64,000 bases of DNA from Pampus argenteus (Eukaryota > Chordata > Actinopteri > Scombriformes > Stromateidae): NCBI GenBank assembly GCA_036937835.1, contig CM072861.1:1235001-1299000 (forward strand), written 5' to 3'. This document shows positions 39,855-49,041 of the stretch, in pieces. Within the stretch, counting starts at the first letter, position 1, and the number at the start of each line of letters is the position of its first letter. Both the position numbers and the translations under genes were made by a program. Below the pieces are notes generated by a model. It was not told the origin of the DNA, did no database searches, and worked only from the letters and a program-made list of their open reading frames with translations.

Positions 39855-42800
39855 TTGTTGATGGCAAACATGGTTTTGATTGAAAATATTGCTCCTTGTT
39901 TAAGAAAAACTGTAATTGTCAGTTTTGGCCTGAGAGAAAGCAGTTTTTACAAATGTTACAGTAAAAGCTGCAGGAAGCTCTCAGAAGTGAGTTTTTTGGT
40001 CCTAATCATTAGAAATCAGTTACTTGTTGATGGCAAACATGGTTTTGATTGAAAATATTGCTCCTTGTTTAAGAAAAACTGTAGTTGTCAGTTTTGGCCT
40101 GAGACAAAGCTATTTTTACAAATGTTACAGTAAAAGCTGCAGGAAGCTCTCAGAAGTGAGTTTTTTTGGTCCTAATCATTAGAAATCAGTTACTTGTTGA
40201 TGGCAAACATGGTTTTGATTGAAAATATTGCTCCTTGTTTAAGAAAAACTGTAGTTGTCAGTTTTGGCCTGAGACAAAGCTATTTTTACAAATGTTACAG
40301 TAAAAGCTGCAGGAAGCTCTCAGAAGTGAGTTTTTTGGTCCTAATCATTAGAAATCAGTTACTTGTTGATGGCAAACATGGTTTTCATTGAAAATATTGA
40401 TCCTTGTTTAAGAAAAACTGTAGTTGTCAGTTTTGGCCTCAGAGAAAGCTATTTTTACAAATGTTACAGTAAAAGCTGCAGGAAGCTCTCAGAAGTGAGT
40501 TTTTTGGTCCTAATCATTAGAAATCAGTTACTTGTTGATGGCAAACATGGTTTTGATTGAAAATATTGCTCCTTGTTTAAGAAAAACTGTAGTTGTCAGT
40601 TTTGGCCTGAGAGAAAGCTATTTTTACAAATGTTACAGTAAAAGCTGCAGGAAGCTCTCAGAAGTGAGTTTTTTGGTCCTAATCATTAGAAATCAGTTAC
40701 TTGTTGATGGCAAACATGGTTTTGATTGAAAATATTGATCCTTGTTTAAGAAAAACTGTAGTTGTCAGTTTTGGCCTGAGAGAAAGCTATTTTGACAAAT
40801 GTTACAGTAAAAGCTGCAGGAAGCTCTCAGAAGTGAGTTTTTTGGTCCTAATCATTAGAAATCAGTTACTTGTTGATGGCAAACATGGTTTTGATTGAAA
40901 ATATTGCTCCTTGTTTAAGAAAAACTGTAGTTGTCAGTTTTGGCCTGAGACAAAGCTATTTTTACAAATGTTACAGTAAAAGCTGCAGGAAGCTCTCAGA
41001 AGTGAGTTTTTTGGTCCTAATCATTAGAAATCAGTTACTTGTTGATGGCAAACATGGTTTTCATTGAAAATATTGATCCTTGTTTAAGAAAAACTGTAGT
41101 TGTCAGTTTTGGCCTGAGAGAAAGCAGTTTTTACAAATGTTACAGTAAAAGCTGCAGGAAGCTCTCAGAAGTGAGTTTTTTGGTCCTAATCATTAGAAAT
41201 CAGTTACTTGTTGATGGCAAACATGGTTTTGATTGAAAATATTGCTCCTTGTTTAAGAAAAACTGTAGTTGTCAGTTTTGGCCTGAGAGAAAGCTATTTT
41301 TTTACAAATGTTACAGTAAAAGCTGCAGGAAGCTCTCAGAAGTGAGTTTTTTGGTCCTAATCATTAGAAATCAGTTACTTGTTGATGGCAAACATGGTTT
41401 TGATTGAAAATATTGCTCCTTGTTTAAGAAAAACTGTAGTTGTCAGTTTTGGCCTGAGAGAAAGCTATTTTTACAAATGTTACAGTAAAAGCTGCAGGAA
41501 GCTCTCAGAAGTGAGTTTTTTGGTCCTAATCATTAGAAATCAGTTACTTGTTGATGGCAAACATGGTTTTGATTGAAAATATTGATCCTTGTTTAAGAAA
41601 AACTGTAGTTGTCAGTTTTGGCCTGAGAGAAAGCTATTTTGACAAATGTTACAGTAAAAGCTGCAGGAAGCTCTCAGAAGTGAGTTTTTTGGTCCTAATC
41701 ATTAGAAATCAGTTACTTGTTGATGGCAAACATGGTTTTGATTGAAAATATTGCTCCTTGTTTAAGAAAAACTGTAGTTGTCAGTTTTGGCCTGAGACAA
41801 AGCTATTTTTACAAATGTTACAGTAAAAGCTGCAGGAAGCTCTCAGAAGTGAGTTTTTTGGTCCTAATCATTAGAAATCAGTTACTTGTTGATGGCAAAC
41901 ATGGTTTTCATTGAAAATATTGATCCTTGTTTAAGAAAAACTGTAGTTGTCAGTTTTGGCCTGAGAGAAAGCTATTTTTACAAATGTTACAGTAAAAGCT
42001 GCAGGAAGCTCTCAGAAGTGAGTTTTTTGGTCCTAATCATTAGAAATCAGTTACTTGTTGATGGCAAACATGGTTTTGATTGAAAATATTGCTCCTTGTT
42101 TAAGAAAAACTGTAGTTGTCAGTTTTGGCCTGAGAGAAAGCTATTTTTTTACAAATGTTACAGTAAAAGCTGCAGGAAGCTCTCAGAAGTGAGTTTTTTG
42201 GTCCTAATCATTAGAAATCAGTTACTTGTTGATGGCAAACATGGTTTTGATTGAAAATATTGCTCCTTGTTTAAGAAAAACTGTAGTTGTCAGTTTTGGC
42301 CTGAGAGAAAGCTATTTTTACAAATGTTACAGTAAAAGCTGCAGGAAGCTCTCAGAAGTGAGTTTTTTGGTCCTAATCATTAGAAATCAGTTACTTGTTG
42401 ATGGCAAACATGGTTTTGATTGAAAATATTGCTCCTTGTTTAAGAAAAACTGTAGTTGTCAGTTTTGGCCTGAGACAAAGCTATTTTTACAAATGTTACA
42501 GTAAAAGCTGCAGGAAGCTCTCAGAAGTGAGTTTTTTGGTCCTAATCATTAGAAATCAGTTACTTGTTGATGGCAAACATGGTTTTGATTGAAAATATTG
42601 CTCCTTGTTTAAGAAAAACTGTAGTTGTCAGTTTTGGCCTGAGACAAAGCTATTTTTACAAATGTTACAGTAAAAGCTGCAGGAAGCTCTCAGAAGTGAG
42701 TTTTTTGGTCCTAATCATTAGAAATCAGTTACTTGTTGATGGCAAACATGGTTTTGTTGAAAATATTGATCCTTATTTAAGAAAAACTGTAGTTGTCAGT

Positions 42801-43070
42801 TTTGGCCTGAGAGAAAGCTATTTTTACAAATGTTACAGTAAAAGCTGCAGGAAGCTCTCAGAAGTGAGTTTTTTGGTCCTAATCATTAGAAATCAGTTAC
42901 TTGTTGATGGCAAACATGGTTTTGATTGAAAATATTGCTCCTTGTTTAAGAAAAACTGTAGTTGTCAGTTTTGGCCTGAGAGAAAGCTATTTTTTACAAA
43001 TGTTACAGTAAAAGCTGCAGGAAGCTCTCAGAAGTGAGTTTTTTGGTCCTAATCATTAGAAATCAGTTAC

Positions 43071-46000
43071 TTGTTGATGGCAAACATGGTTTTGATTGAA
43101 AATATTGCTCCTTGTTTAAGAAAAACTGTAGTTGTCAGTTTTGGCCTGAGAGAAAGCTATTTTTACAAATGTTACAGTAAAAGCTGCAGGAAGCTCTCAG
43201 AAGTGAATTTTTTGGTCCTAATCATTAGAAATCAGTTACTTGTTGATGGCAAACATGGTTTTGATTGAAAATATTGCTCCTTGTTTAAGAAAAACTGTAG
43301 TTGTCAGTTTTGGCCTGAGACAAAGCTATTTTTACAAATGTTACAGTAAAAGCTGCAGGAAGCTCTCAGAAGTGAGTTTTTTGGTCCTAATCATTAGAAA
43401 TCAGTTACTTGTTGATGGCAAACATGGTTTTCATTGAAAATATTGATCCTTGTTTAAGAAAAACTGTAGTTGTCAGTTTTGGCCTGAGAGAAAGCTATTT
43501 TTACAAATGTTACAGTAAAAGCTGCAGGAAGCTCTCAGAAGTGAGTTTTTTGGTCCTAATCATTAGAAATCAGTTACTTGTTGATGGCAAACATGGTTTT
43601 GATTGAAAATATTGCTCCTTGTTTAAGAAAAACTGTAGTTGTCAGTTTTGGCCTGAGAGAAAGCTATTTTTACAAATGTTACAGTAAAAGCTGCAGGAAG
43701 CTCTCAGAAGTGAGTTTTTTGGTCCTAATCATTAGAAATCAGTTACTTGTTGGTGGCAAACATGGTTTTGATTGAAAATATTGCTCCTTGTTTAAGAAAA
43801 ACTGTAGTTGTCAGTTTTGCCCTGAGAGAAAGCTATTTTTACAAATGTTACAGTAAAAGCTGCAGGAAGCTCTCAGAAGTGAGTTTTTGGGTCCTAATCA
43901 TTAGAAATCAGTTACTTGTTGATGGCAAACATGGTTTTGATTGAAAATATTGCTCCTTGTTTAAGAAAAACTGTAGTTGTCAGTTTTGGCCTGAGAGAAA
44001 GCTATTTTTACAAATGTCACAGTAAAAGCTGCAGGAAGCTCTCAGAAGTGAGTTTTTTGGTCCTAATCATTAGAAATCAGTTACTTGTTGATGGCAAACA
44101 TGGTTTTGATTGAAAATATTGATCCTTGTTTAAGAAAAACTGTAGTTGTCAGTTTTGGCCTGAGACAAAGCTATTTTTACAAATGTTACAGTAAAAGCTG
44201 CAGGAAGCTCTCAGAAGTGAGTTTTTTGGTCCTAATCATTAGAAATCAGTTACTTGTTGATGGCAAACATGGTTTTGTTGAAAATATTGATCCTTATTTA
44301 AGAAAAACTGTAGTTGTCAGTTTTGGCCTGAGAGAAAGCTATTTTTACAAATGTTACAGTAAAAGCTGCAGGAAGCTCTCAGAAGTGAGTTTTTTGTTCC
44401 TAATCATTAGAAATCAGTTACTTGTTGATGGCAAACATGGTTTTGATTGAAAATATTGATCCTTGTTTAAGAAAAACTGTAGTTGTCAGTTTTGGCCTGA
44501 GAGAAAGCTATTTTGACAAATGTTACAGTAAAAGCTGCAGGAAGCTCTCAGAAGTGAGTTTTTTGGTCCTAATCATTCGAAATTAGTTACTTGTTGATGG
44601 CAAACATGGTTTTGATTGAAAATATGGCTCCTTGTTTAAGAAAAACTATAATTGTCAGTTTTGGGCATCTCTCGCCGAGAGAAAGCTATTTTTACAAATG
44701 TTACAGTAAAAGCTGCAGGAAGCTCTCGGAAGTGAGTTTTTTGGTCCTAATCATTAGAAATCAGTTACTTGTTGATTGCAAACATGGTTTTGATTGAAAA
44801 TATTGCTCCTTGTTTAAGAAAAACTGTAGTTGTCAGTTTTGGCCTGAGACAAAGCTATTTTTACAAATGTTACAGTAAAAGCTGCAGGAAGCTCTCAGAA
44901 GTGAGTTTTTTTGGTCCTAATCATTAGAAATCAGTTACTTGTTGATGGCAAACATGGTTTTGATTGAAAATATTGCTCCTTGTTTAAGAAAAACTGTAGT
45001 TGTCAGTTTTGGCCTGAGACAAAGCTATTTTTACAAATGTTACAGTAAAAGCTGCAGGAAGCTCTCAGAAGTGAGTTTTTTGGTCCTAATCATTAGAAAT
45101 CAGTTACTTGTTGATGGCAAACATGGTTTTGATTGAAAATATTGCTCCTTGTTTAAGAAAAACTGTAGTTGTCAGTTTTGGCCTGAGAGAAAGCTATTTT
45201 TACAAATGTTACAGTAAAAGCTGCAGGAAGCTCTCAGAAGTGAGTTTTTTGGTCCTAATCATTAGAAATCAGTTACTTGTTGATGGCAAACATGGTTTTG
45301 ATTGAAAATATTGCTCCTTGTTTAAGAAAAACTGTAGTTGTCAGTTTTGGCCTGAGAGAAAGCTATTTTTACAAATGTTACAGTAAAAGCTGCAGGAAGC
45401 TCTTAGAAGTGAGTTTTTTGGTCCTAATCATTAGAAATCAGTTACTTGTTGATGGCAAACATGGTTTTGATTGAAAATATTGCTCCTTGTTTAAGAAAAA
45501 CTGTAGTTGTCAGTTTTGGCCTGAGAGAAAGCTATTTTTACAAATGTTACAGTAAAAGCTGCAGGAAGCTCTCAGAAGTGAGTTCTTTGGTCCTAATCAT
45601 TAGAAATCAGTTACTTGTTGATGGCAAACATGGTTTTGATTGAAAATATTGCTCCTTGTTTAAGAAAAACTGTAGTTGTCAGTTTTGGCCTGAGAGAAAG
45701 CTATTTTTACAAATGTTACAGTGAAAGCTGCAGAAAGCTCTCAGAAGTGAGTTTTTTGGTCCTAATCATTAGAAATCAGTTACTTGTTGATGGCAAACAT
45801 GGTTTTGTTAAAAATATTGATCCTTATTTAAGAAAAACTGTAGTTGTCAGTTTTGGCCTGAGAGAAAGTTATTTTTACAAATGTTACAGTAAAAGCTGCA
45901 GGAAGCTCTCAGAATTGACTTTTTGGTCCTAATCATTAGAAATCAGTTACTTGTTGATGGCAAACATGGTTTTGATTGAAAATATTGCTCCTTGTTTAAG
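43071..46000 (+). repeat. Super-unit copy 3, partial and altered
   Basis: The order GTTGGTGGCAAAC monomer, GTTTTGCCCTGAG monomer, palindrome monomer, AGCTCTTAGAAG, GAGTTCTTTGG and CTGCAGAAAGC follows the starts of copies 1 and 2. The offset from copy 2 grows from 13358 to 13696 (+2 monomers) and then to 14202 (+3 monomers including a 168-bp variant). It has private changes, for example GGGCATCTCTCG (44667), GCTCTCGGAAG and GATTGCAAAC, and loses register after the short AATTGACTTTTT junction at about 45914. Confidence 0.8.
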
Positions 46001-46795
46001 AAAAACTGTAGTTGTCAGTTTTGGCCTGAGACAAAGCTATTTTTACAAATGTTACAGTAAAAGCTGCAGGAAGCTCTCAGAAGTGAGTTTTTTGGTCCTA
46101 ATCATTAGAAATCAGTTACTTGTTGATGGCAAACATGGTTTTCATTGAAAATATTGATCCTTGTTTAAGAAAAACTGTAGTTGTCAGTTTTGGCCTGAGA
46201 GAAAGCTATTTTTACAAATGTTACAGTAAAAGCTGCAGGAAGCTCTCAGAAGTGAGTTTTTTGGTCCTAATCATTAGAAATCAGTTACTTGTTGATGGCA
46301 AACATGGTTTTGATTGAAAATATTGCTCCTTGTTTAAGAAAAACTGTAGTTGTCAGTTTTGGCCTGAGAGAAAGCTATTTTTACAAATGTTACAGTAAAA
46401 GCTGCAGGAAGCTCTCAGAAGTGAGTTTTTTGGTCCTAATCATTAGAAATCAGTTACTTGTTGATGGCAAACATGGTTTTGATTGAAAATATTGATCCTT
46501 GTTTAAGAAAAACTGTAGTTGTCAGTTTTGGCCTGAGAGAAAGCTATTTTTACAAATGTTACAGTAAAAGCTGCAGGAAGCTCTCAGAAGTGAGTTTTTT
46601 GGTCCTAATCATTCGAAATTAGTTACTTGTTGATGGCAAACATGGTTTTGATTGAAAATATTGCTCCTTGTTTAAGAAAAACTGTAGTTGTCAGTTTTGG
46701 CCTGAGAGAAAGCTATTTTTACAAATGTTACAGTAAAAGCTGCAGGAAGCTCTCAGAAGTGAGTTTTTTGGTCCTAATCATTAGAAATCAGTTAC

Positions 46796-47133
46796 TTGTT
46801 GATGGCAAACATGGTTTTGATTGAAAATATTGCTCCTTGTTTAAGAAAAACTGTAGTTGTCAGTTTTGGCCTGAGACAAAGCTATTTTTGCAAATGTTAC
46901 AGTAAAAGCTACAGGAAGCTCTCAGAAGTGAGTTTTTTGGTCCTAATCATTAGAAATCAGTTACTTGTTGATGGCAAACATGGTTTTGATTGAAAATATT
47001 GCTCCTTGTTTAAGAAAAACTGTAGTTGTCAGTTTTGGCCTGAGACAAAGCTATTTTTGCAAATGTTACAGTAAAAGCTACAGGAAGCTCTCAGAAGTGA
47101 GTTTTTTGGTCCTAATCATTAGAAATCAGTTAC
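46796..47133 (+). repeat. Single-monomer tandem duplication
   Basis: Two adjacent monomers carry the same rare pair TTTTTGCAAATG and AGCTACAGG (46886/46914 and 47055/47083). A third copy occurs across the retrotransposon at 59051/59079 as a single monomer, so the duplication probably happened only on the left. Confidence 0.85.
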
Positions 47134-47302
47134 TTGTTGATGGCAAACATGGTTTTGATTGAAAATATTGCTCCTTGTTTAAGAAAAACTGTAGTTGTCA
47201 GTTTTGGCCTGAGACAAAGCTATTTTTACAAATGTTACAGTAAAAGCTGCAGGAAGCTCTCAGAAGTGAGTTTTTTGGTCCTAATCATTAGAAATCAGTT
47301 AC

Positions 47303-48316
47303 TTGTTGATGGCAAACATGGTTTTCATTGAAAATATTGATCCTTGTTTAAGAAAAACTGTAGTTGTCAGTTTTGGCCTGAGAGAAAGCTATTTTTACAA
47401 ATGTTACAGTAAAAGCTGCAGGAAGCTCTCAGAAGTGAGTTTTTTGGTCCTAATCATTAGAAATCAGTTACTTGTTGATGGCAAACATGGTTTTGATTGA
47501 AAATATTGCTCCTTGTTTAAGAAAAACTGTAGTTGTCAGTTTTGGCCTGAGAGAAAGCTATTTTTACAAATGTTACAGTAAAAGCTGCAGGAAGCTCTCA
47601 GAAGTGAGTTTTTTGGTCCTAATCATTAGAAATCAGTTACTTGTTGGTGGCAAACATGGTTTTGATTGAAAATATTGCTCCTTGTTTAAGAAAAACTGTA
47701 GTTGTCAGTTTTGCCCTGAGAGAAAGCTATTTTTACAAATGTTACAGTAAAAGCTGCAGGAAGCTCTCAGAAGTGAGTTTTTTGGTCCTAATCATTAGAA
47801 ATCAGTTACTTGTTGATGGCAAACATGGTTTTCATTGAAAATATTGATCCTTGTTTAAGAAAAACTGTAGTTGTCAGTTTTGGCCTGAGAGAAAGCTATT
47901 TTTACAAATGTTACAGTAAAAGCTGCAGGAAGCTCTCAGAAGTGAGTTTTTTGGTCCTAATCATTAGAAATCAGTTACTTGTTGATGGCAAACATGGTTT
48001 TGATTGAAAATATTGCTCCTTGTTTAAGAAAAACTGTAGTTGTCAGTTTTGGCCTGAGAGAAAGCTATTTTTACAAATGTTACAGTAAAAGCTGCAGGAA
48101 GCTCTCAGAAGTGAGTTTTTTGGTCCTAATCATTAGAAATCAGTTACTTGTTGGTGGCAAACATGGTTTTGATTGAAAATATTGCTCCTTGTTTAAGAAA
48201 AACTGTAGTTGTCAGTTTTGCCCTGAGAGAAAGCTATTTTTACAAATGTTACAGTAAAAGCTGCAGGAAGCTCTCAGAAGTGAGTTTTTTGGTCCTAATC
48301 ATTAGAAATCAGTTAC
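47303..48316 (+). repeat. 3-monomer tandem duplication (507 bp)
   Basis: The trio TTTTCATTG monomer, plain monomer ending GTTGGTGGC, and GTTTTGCCCTGAG monomer at 47303-47809 is repeated at 47810-48316. This is the last complete repeat before the retrotransposon. Confidence 0.88.
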
Positions 48317-48411
48317 TTGTTGATGGCAAACATGGTTTTGATTGAAAATATTGCTCCTTGTTTAAGAAAAACTGTAGTTGTCAGTTTTGGCCTGAGACAA
48401 AGCTATTTTTA

Positions 48412-48416
48412 CAAAT
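48412..48416 (+). other. Target-site duplication, 5' copy (CAAAT)
   Basis: CAAAT is the last satellite sequence before the 5' LTR and is repeated right after the 3' LTR. In uninterrupted monomers the site reads TTTTTACAAATGTTACAG with a single CAAAT. Five-base duplications are typical of BEL/Pao integrases. Confidence 0.93.
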
Positions 48417-48641
48417 TGTGCCGTCCCTTTAAGGGAACGGGGGATTGTGGACTGTATGCTGTGCGTCTTTTAGTTTTTACCACAGACAGAGAGCGTTGAG
48501 TGAAGCTGCTGTACTACTTTTTCTACTCATTCATTTTCTCTCAGCTGTACCCTAGAAGGCATATATGTCTGTGAGTATTGGTTGTTCTTGTGTTAAGCTT
48601 ACATGTTGAAGCTTTAGAAAGTAGTTTATATGTGAAGAGAT

Positions 48642-48647
48642 ATTAAA
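48642..48647 (+). terminator. Candidate polyadenylation signal ATTAAA in LTR
   Basis: ATTAAA is the commonest variant of AATAAA in vertebrates; the LTR has no AATAAA that I can see. It would act in the 3' copy at 55194-55199. It fits best if the start site is driven by the upstream TTTATATG rather than by the later TATA run. Confidence 0.3.
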
Positions 48648-48658
48648 AACGAAGCGAT

Positions 48659-48720
48659 GCTAATGCGCTAGCTTGTTAATGGCGTTTTCAATGTAACGTT
48701 AGCATTAAGCTAAGCGCTAA
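48659..48720 (+). repeat. GCTAA/TTAGC inverted-word cluster in LTR
   Basis: GCTAATGC at 48659-48666 is followed downstream by AACGTTAGCATTAAGC and TAAGCGCTAA, giving several imperfect inverted matches that could fold into a stem. Such words are frequent in teleost repeats and are one reason for suggesting a fish host. No function is assigned. Confidence 0.4.
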
Positions 48721-48757
48721 TTATTCTCTGTTGTCAGATAATGGACAATTTAACTTG

Positions 48758-48770
48758 TTTATATATATTT
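48758..48770 (+). promoter_or_regulatory. TATA-like element in LTR
   Basis: TTTATATATATTT is the best TATA-like string in the LTR. A weaker alternative, TTTATATG near 48626, sits just upstream of an ATTAAA at 48642-48647. Which one drives transcription cannot be decided here. Confidence 0.3.
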
Positions 48771-48954
48771 GTGTCCTGTATGTGTTAAAGAAGAAAGCCA
48801 TACGACATGTAACATTTTATTTTCTATTTTTGTATTGCAGTTCACAGTGTTTCAACAGTAAACATCTCAAAACTCGCTTGATGACTCGGTGTTTATTGAA
48901 GGACCCTGTTAGCTATCTGCCAAGTTAACGTCTGCAATTAACGAGGGCAGAATA

Positions 48955-49041
48955 GTGAAAGACATACGCTGAATAGGGTTCCTACAGAAAAGTGGATCTT
49001 CGTAGAAGCTCAAAGATTTCTTCTGTCAACAAAGCTTCATA
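48955..49041 (+). other. Untranslated leader between 5' LTR and gag-pol
   Basis: An 87-bp stretch from GTGAAAGACATACGC to the ATG of gag-pol. It should hold the tRNA primer-binding site, but no TGG-starting tRNA 3'-end complement adjoins the LTR. The nearest TGG is at 48993-48995 (TGGATCTTCG), 38 bases away, and its continuation lacks the T-arm complement expected of a primer site. The primer is therefore unresolved. No ORF is evident here. Confidence 0.7.

Larger units (their letters stand above)
29713..43070 (+). repeat. Super-unit copy 2 (13358 bp, internally expanded)
   Basis: The left part (29.71-36.61 kb) matches copy 1 at +9643 and the right part (36.41-43.31 kb) matches copy 1 at +13358. 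The difference, 3715 bp, is the spacing of an internal duplication: 32764-36478 is followed by an equivalent at 36479-40193. Hence copy 2 is copy 1 plus one tandem duplication of [10-mer, 10-mer, 2-mer]. Private markers such as the AGCAGTTTTT/TTTTCATTG monomer (27681/41039) and CTATTTTTTTAC support the right half. Confidence 0.88.
1..48416 (+). repeat. 169-bp tandem satellite array, left segment
   Basis: Head-to-tail monomers, all in one orientation, fill the segment without a break (about 286 copies). Taking the monomer to start at ACAAATGTTACAG, the consensus is 169 bp with 58 G+C bases (about 34%) and no CpG dinucleotide. Fixed landmarks are GCTGCAGGAAGCTCTCAGAA, GGTCCTAATCATTAGAAATC, GATGGCAAACATGGTTTTG and TTTAAGAAAAACTGTAGTTG. 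Copies differ mostly by a few linked substitutions and by T-tract length, and the same variant combinations recur at fixed spacings (higher-order repeats, listed separately). No other sequence is interspersed before 48417. The unit length is close to nucleosome size, like many centromeric satellites, but I do not recognise the family and infer no function. The array continues off the left edge. Confidence 0.98.
48571..48840 (+). other. Possible intron inside the 5' LTR
   Basis: GTGAGT at 48571-48576 is a near-consensus splice donor. A pyrimidine-rich run ending TTTTTGTATTGCAG at 48840 is a strong acceptor, giving a 270-bp intron candidate within the LTR. The same pair exists in the 3' LTR at 55123-55392. 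Genomic RNA would have to stay unspliced because both LTRs retain the segment. If transcription starts downstream of the donor, the pair is irrelevant in the 5' copy. Confidence 0.35.
48417..48954 (+). repeat. 5' LTR of the BEL/Pao element
   Basis: Begins TGTGCCGTCCCTTTAAGGG directly after the 5' target duplication and ends GAGGGCAGAATA, so the termini are TG...TA rather than the usual TG...CA. The end point is set by where the 3' LTR stops and satellite resumes. It matches the 3' LTR base for base on inspection. Inside are GCTAA/TTAGC-rich inverted words around 48659-48720, TATA-like and ATTAAA motifs, and a convincing splice donor and acceptor pair. A 65-codon ORF at 48731-48928 lies wholly inside the LTR and is not considered a gene. 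Confidence 0.95.

Noticed and set aside
1..48416. CRISPR-like pattern of repeats with spacers
   Set aside because: The whole 169-bp unit is repeated; there are no unique spacers between short repeats.
30..48499. Overlapping 65-, 68-, 77-, 121- and 124-codon ORFs in nearly every monomer on the + strand
   Set aside because: They are a by-product of the repeat: one 65-codon frame per 169-bp unit, shifted one base each time because 169 is not a multiple of 3. Lengths change simply with 168- and 178-bp variants, T-tract indels break the frame freely, and each ORF overlaps the next by 29 bp. I see no sign of a promoter, splice site or coding constraint.
48731..48928. 65-codon ORF inside the 5' LTR (and its twin at 55283-55480)
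   Set aside because: It lies wholly within the LTR, has no domain, and overlaps the TATA-like and splice-acceptor candidates. Being present in both LTRs is due to LTR identity, not conservation.
48993..49010. Primer-binding site starting TGGATCTTCG
   Set aside because: It is 38 bases from the LTR end and lacks the T-arm complement seen in real tRNA primer sites.
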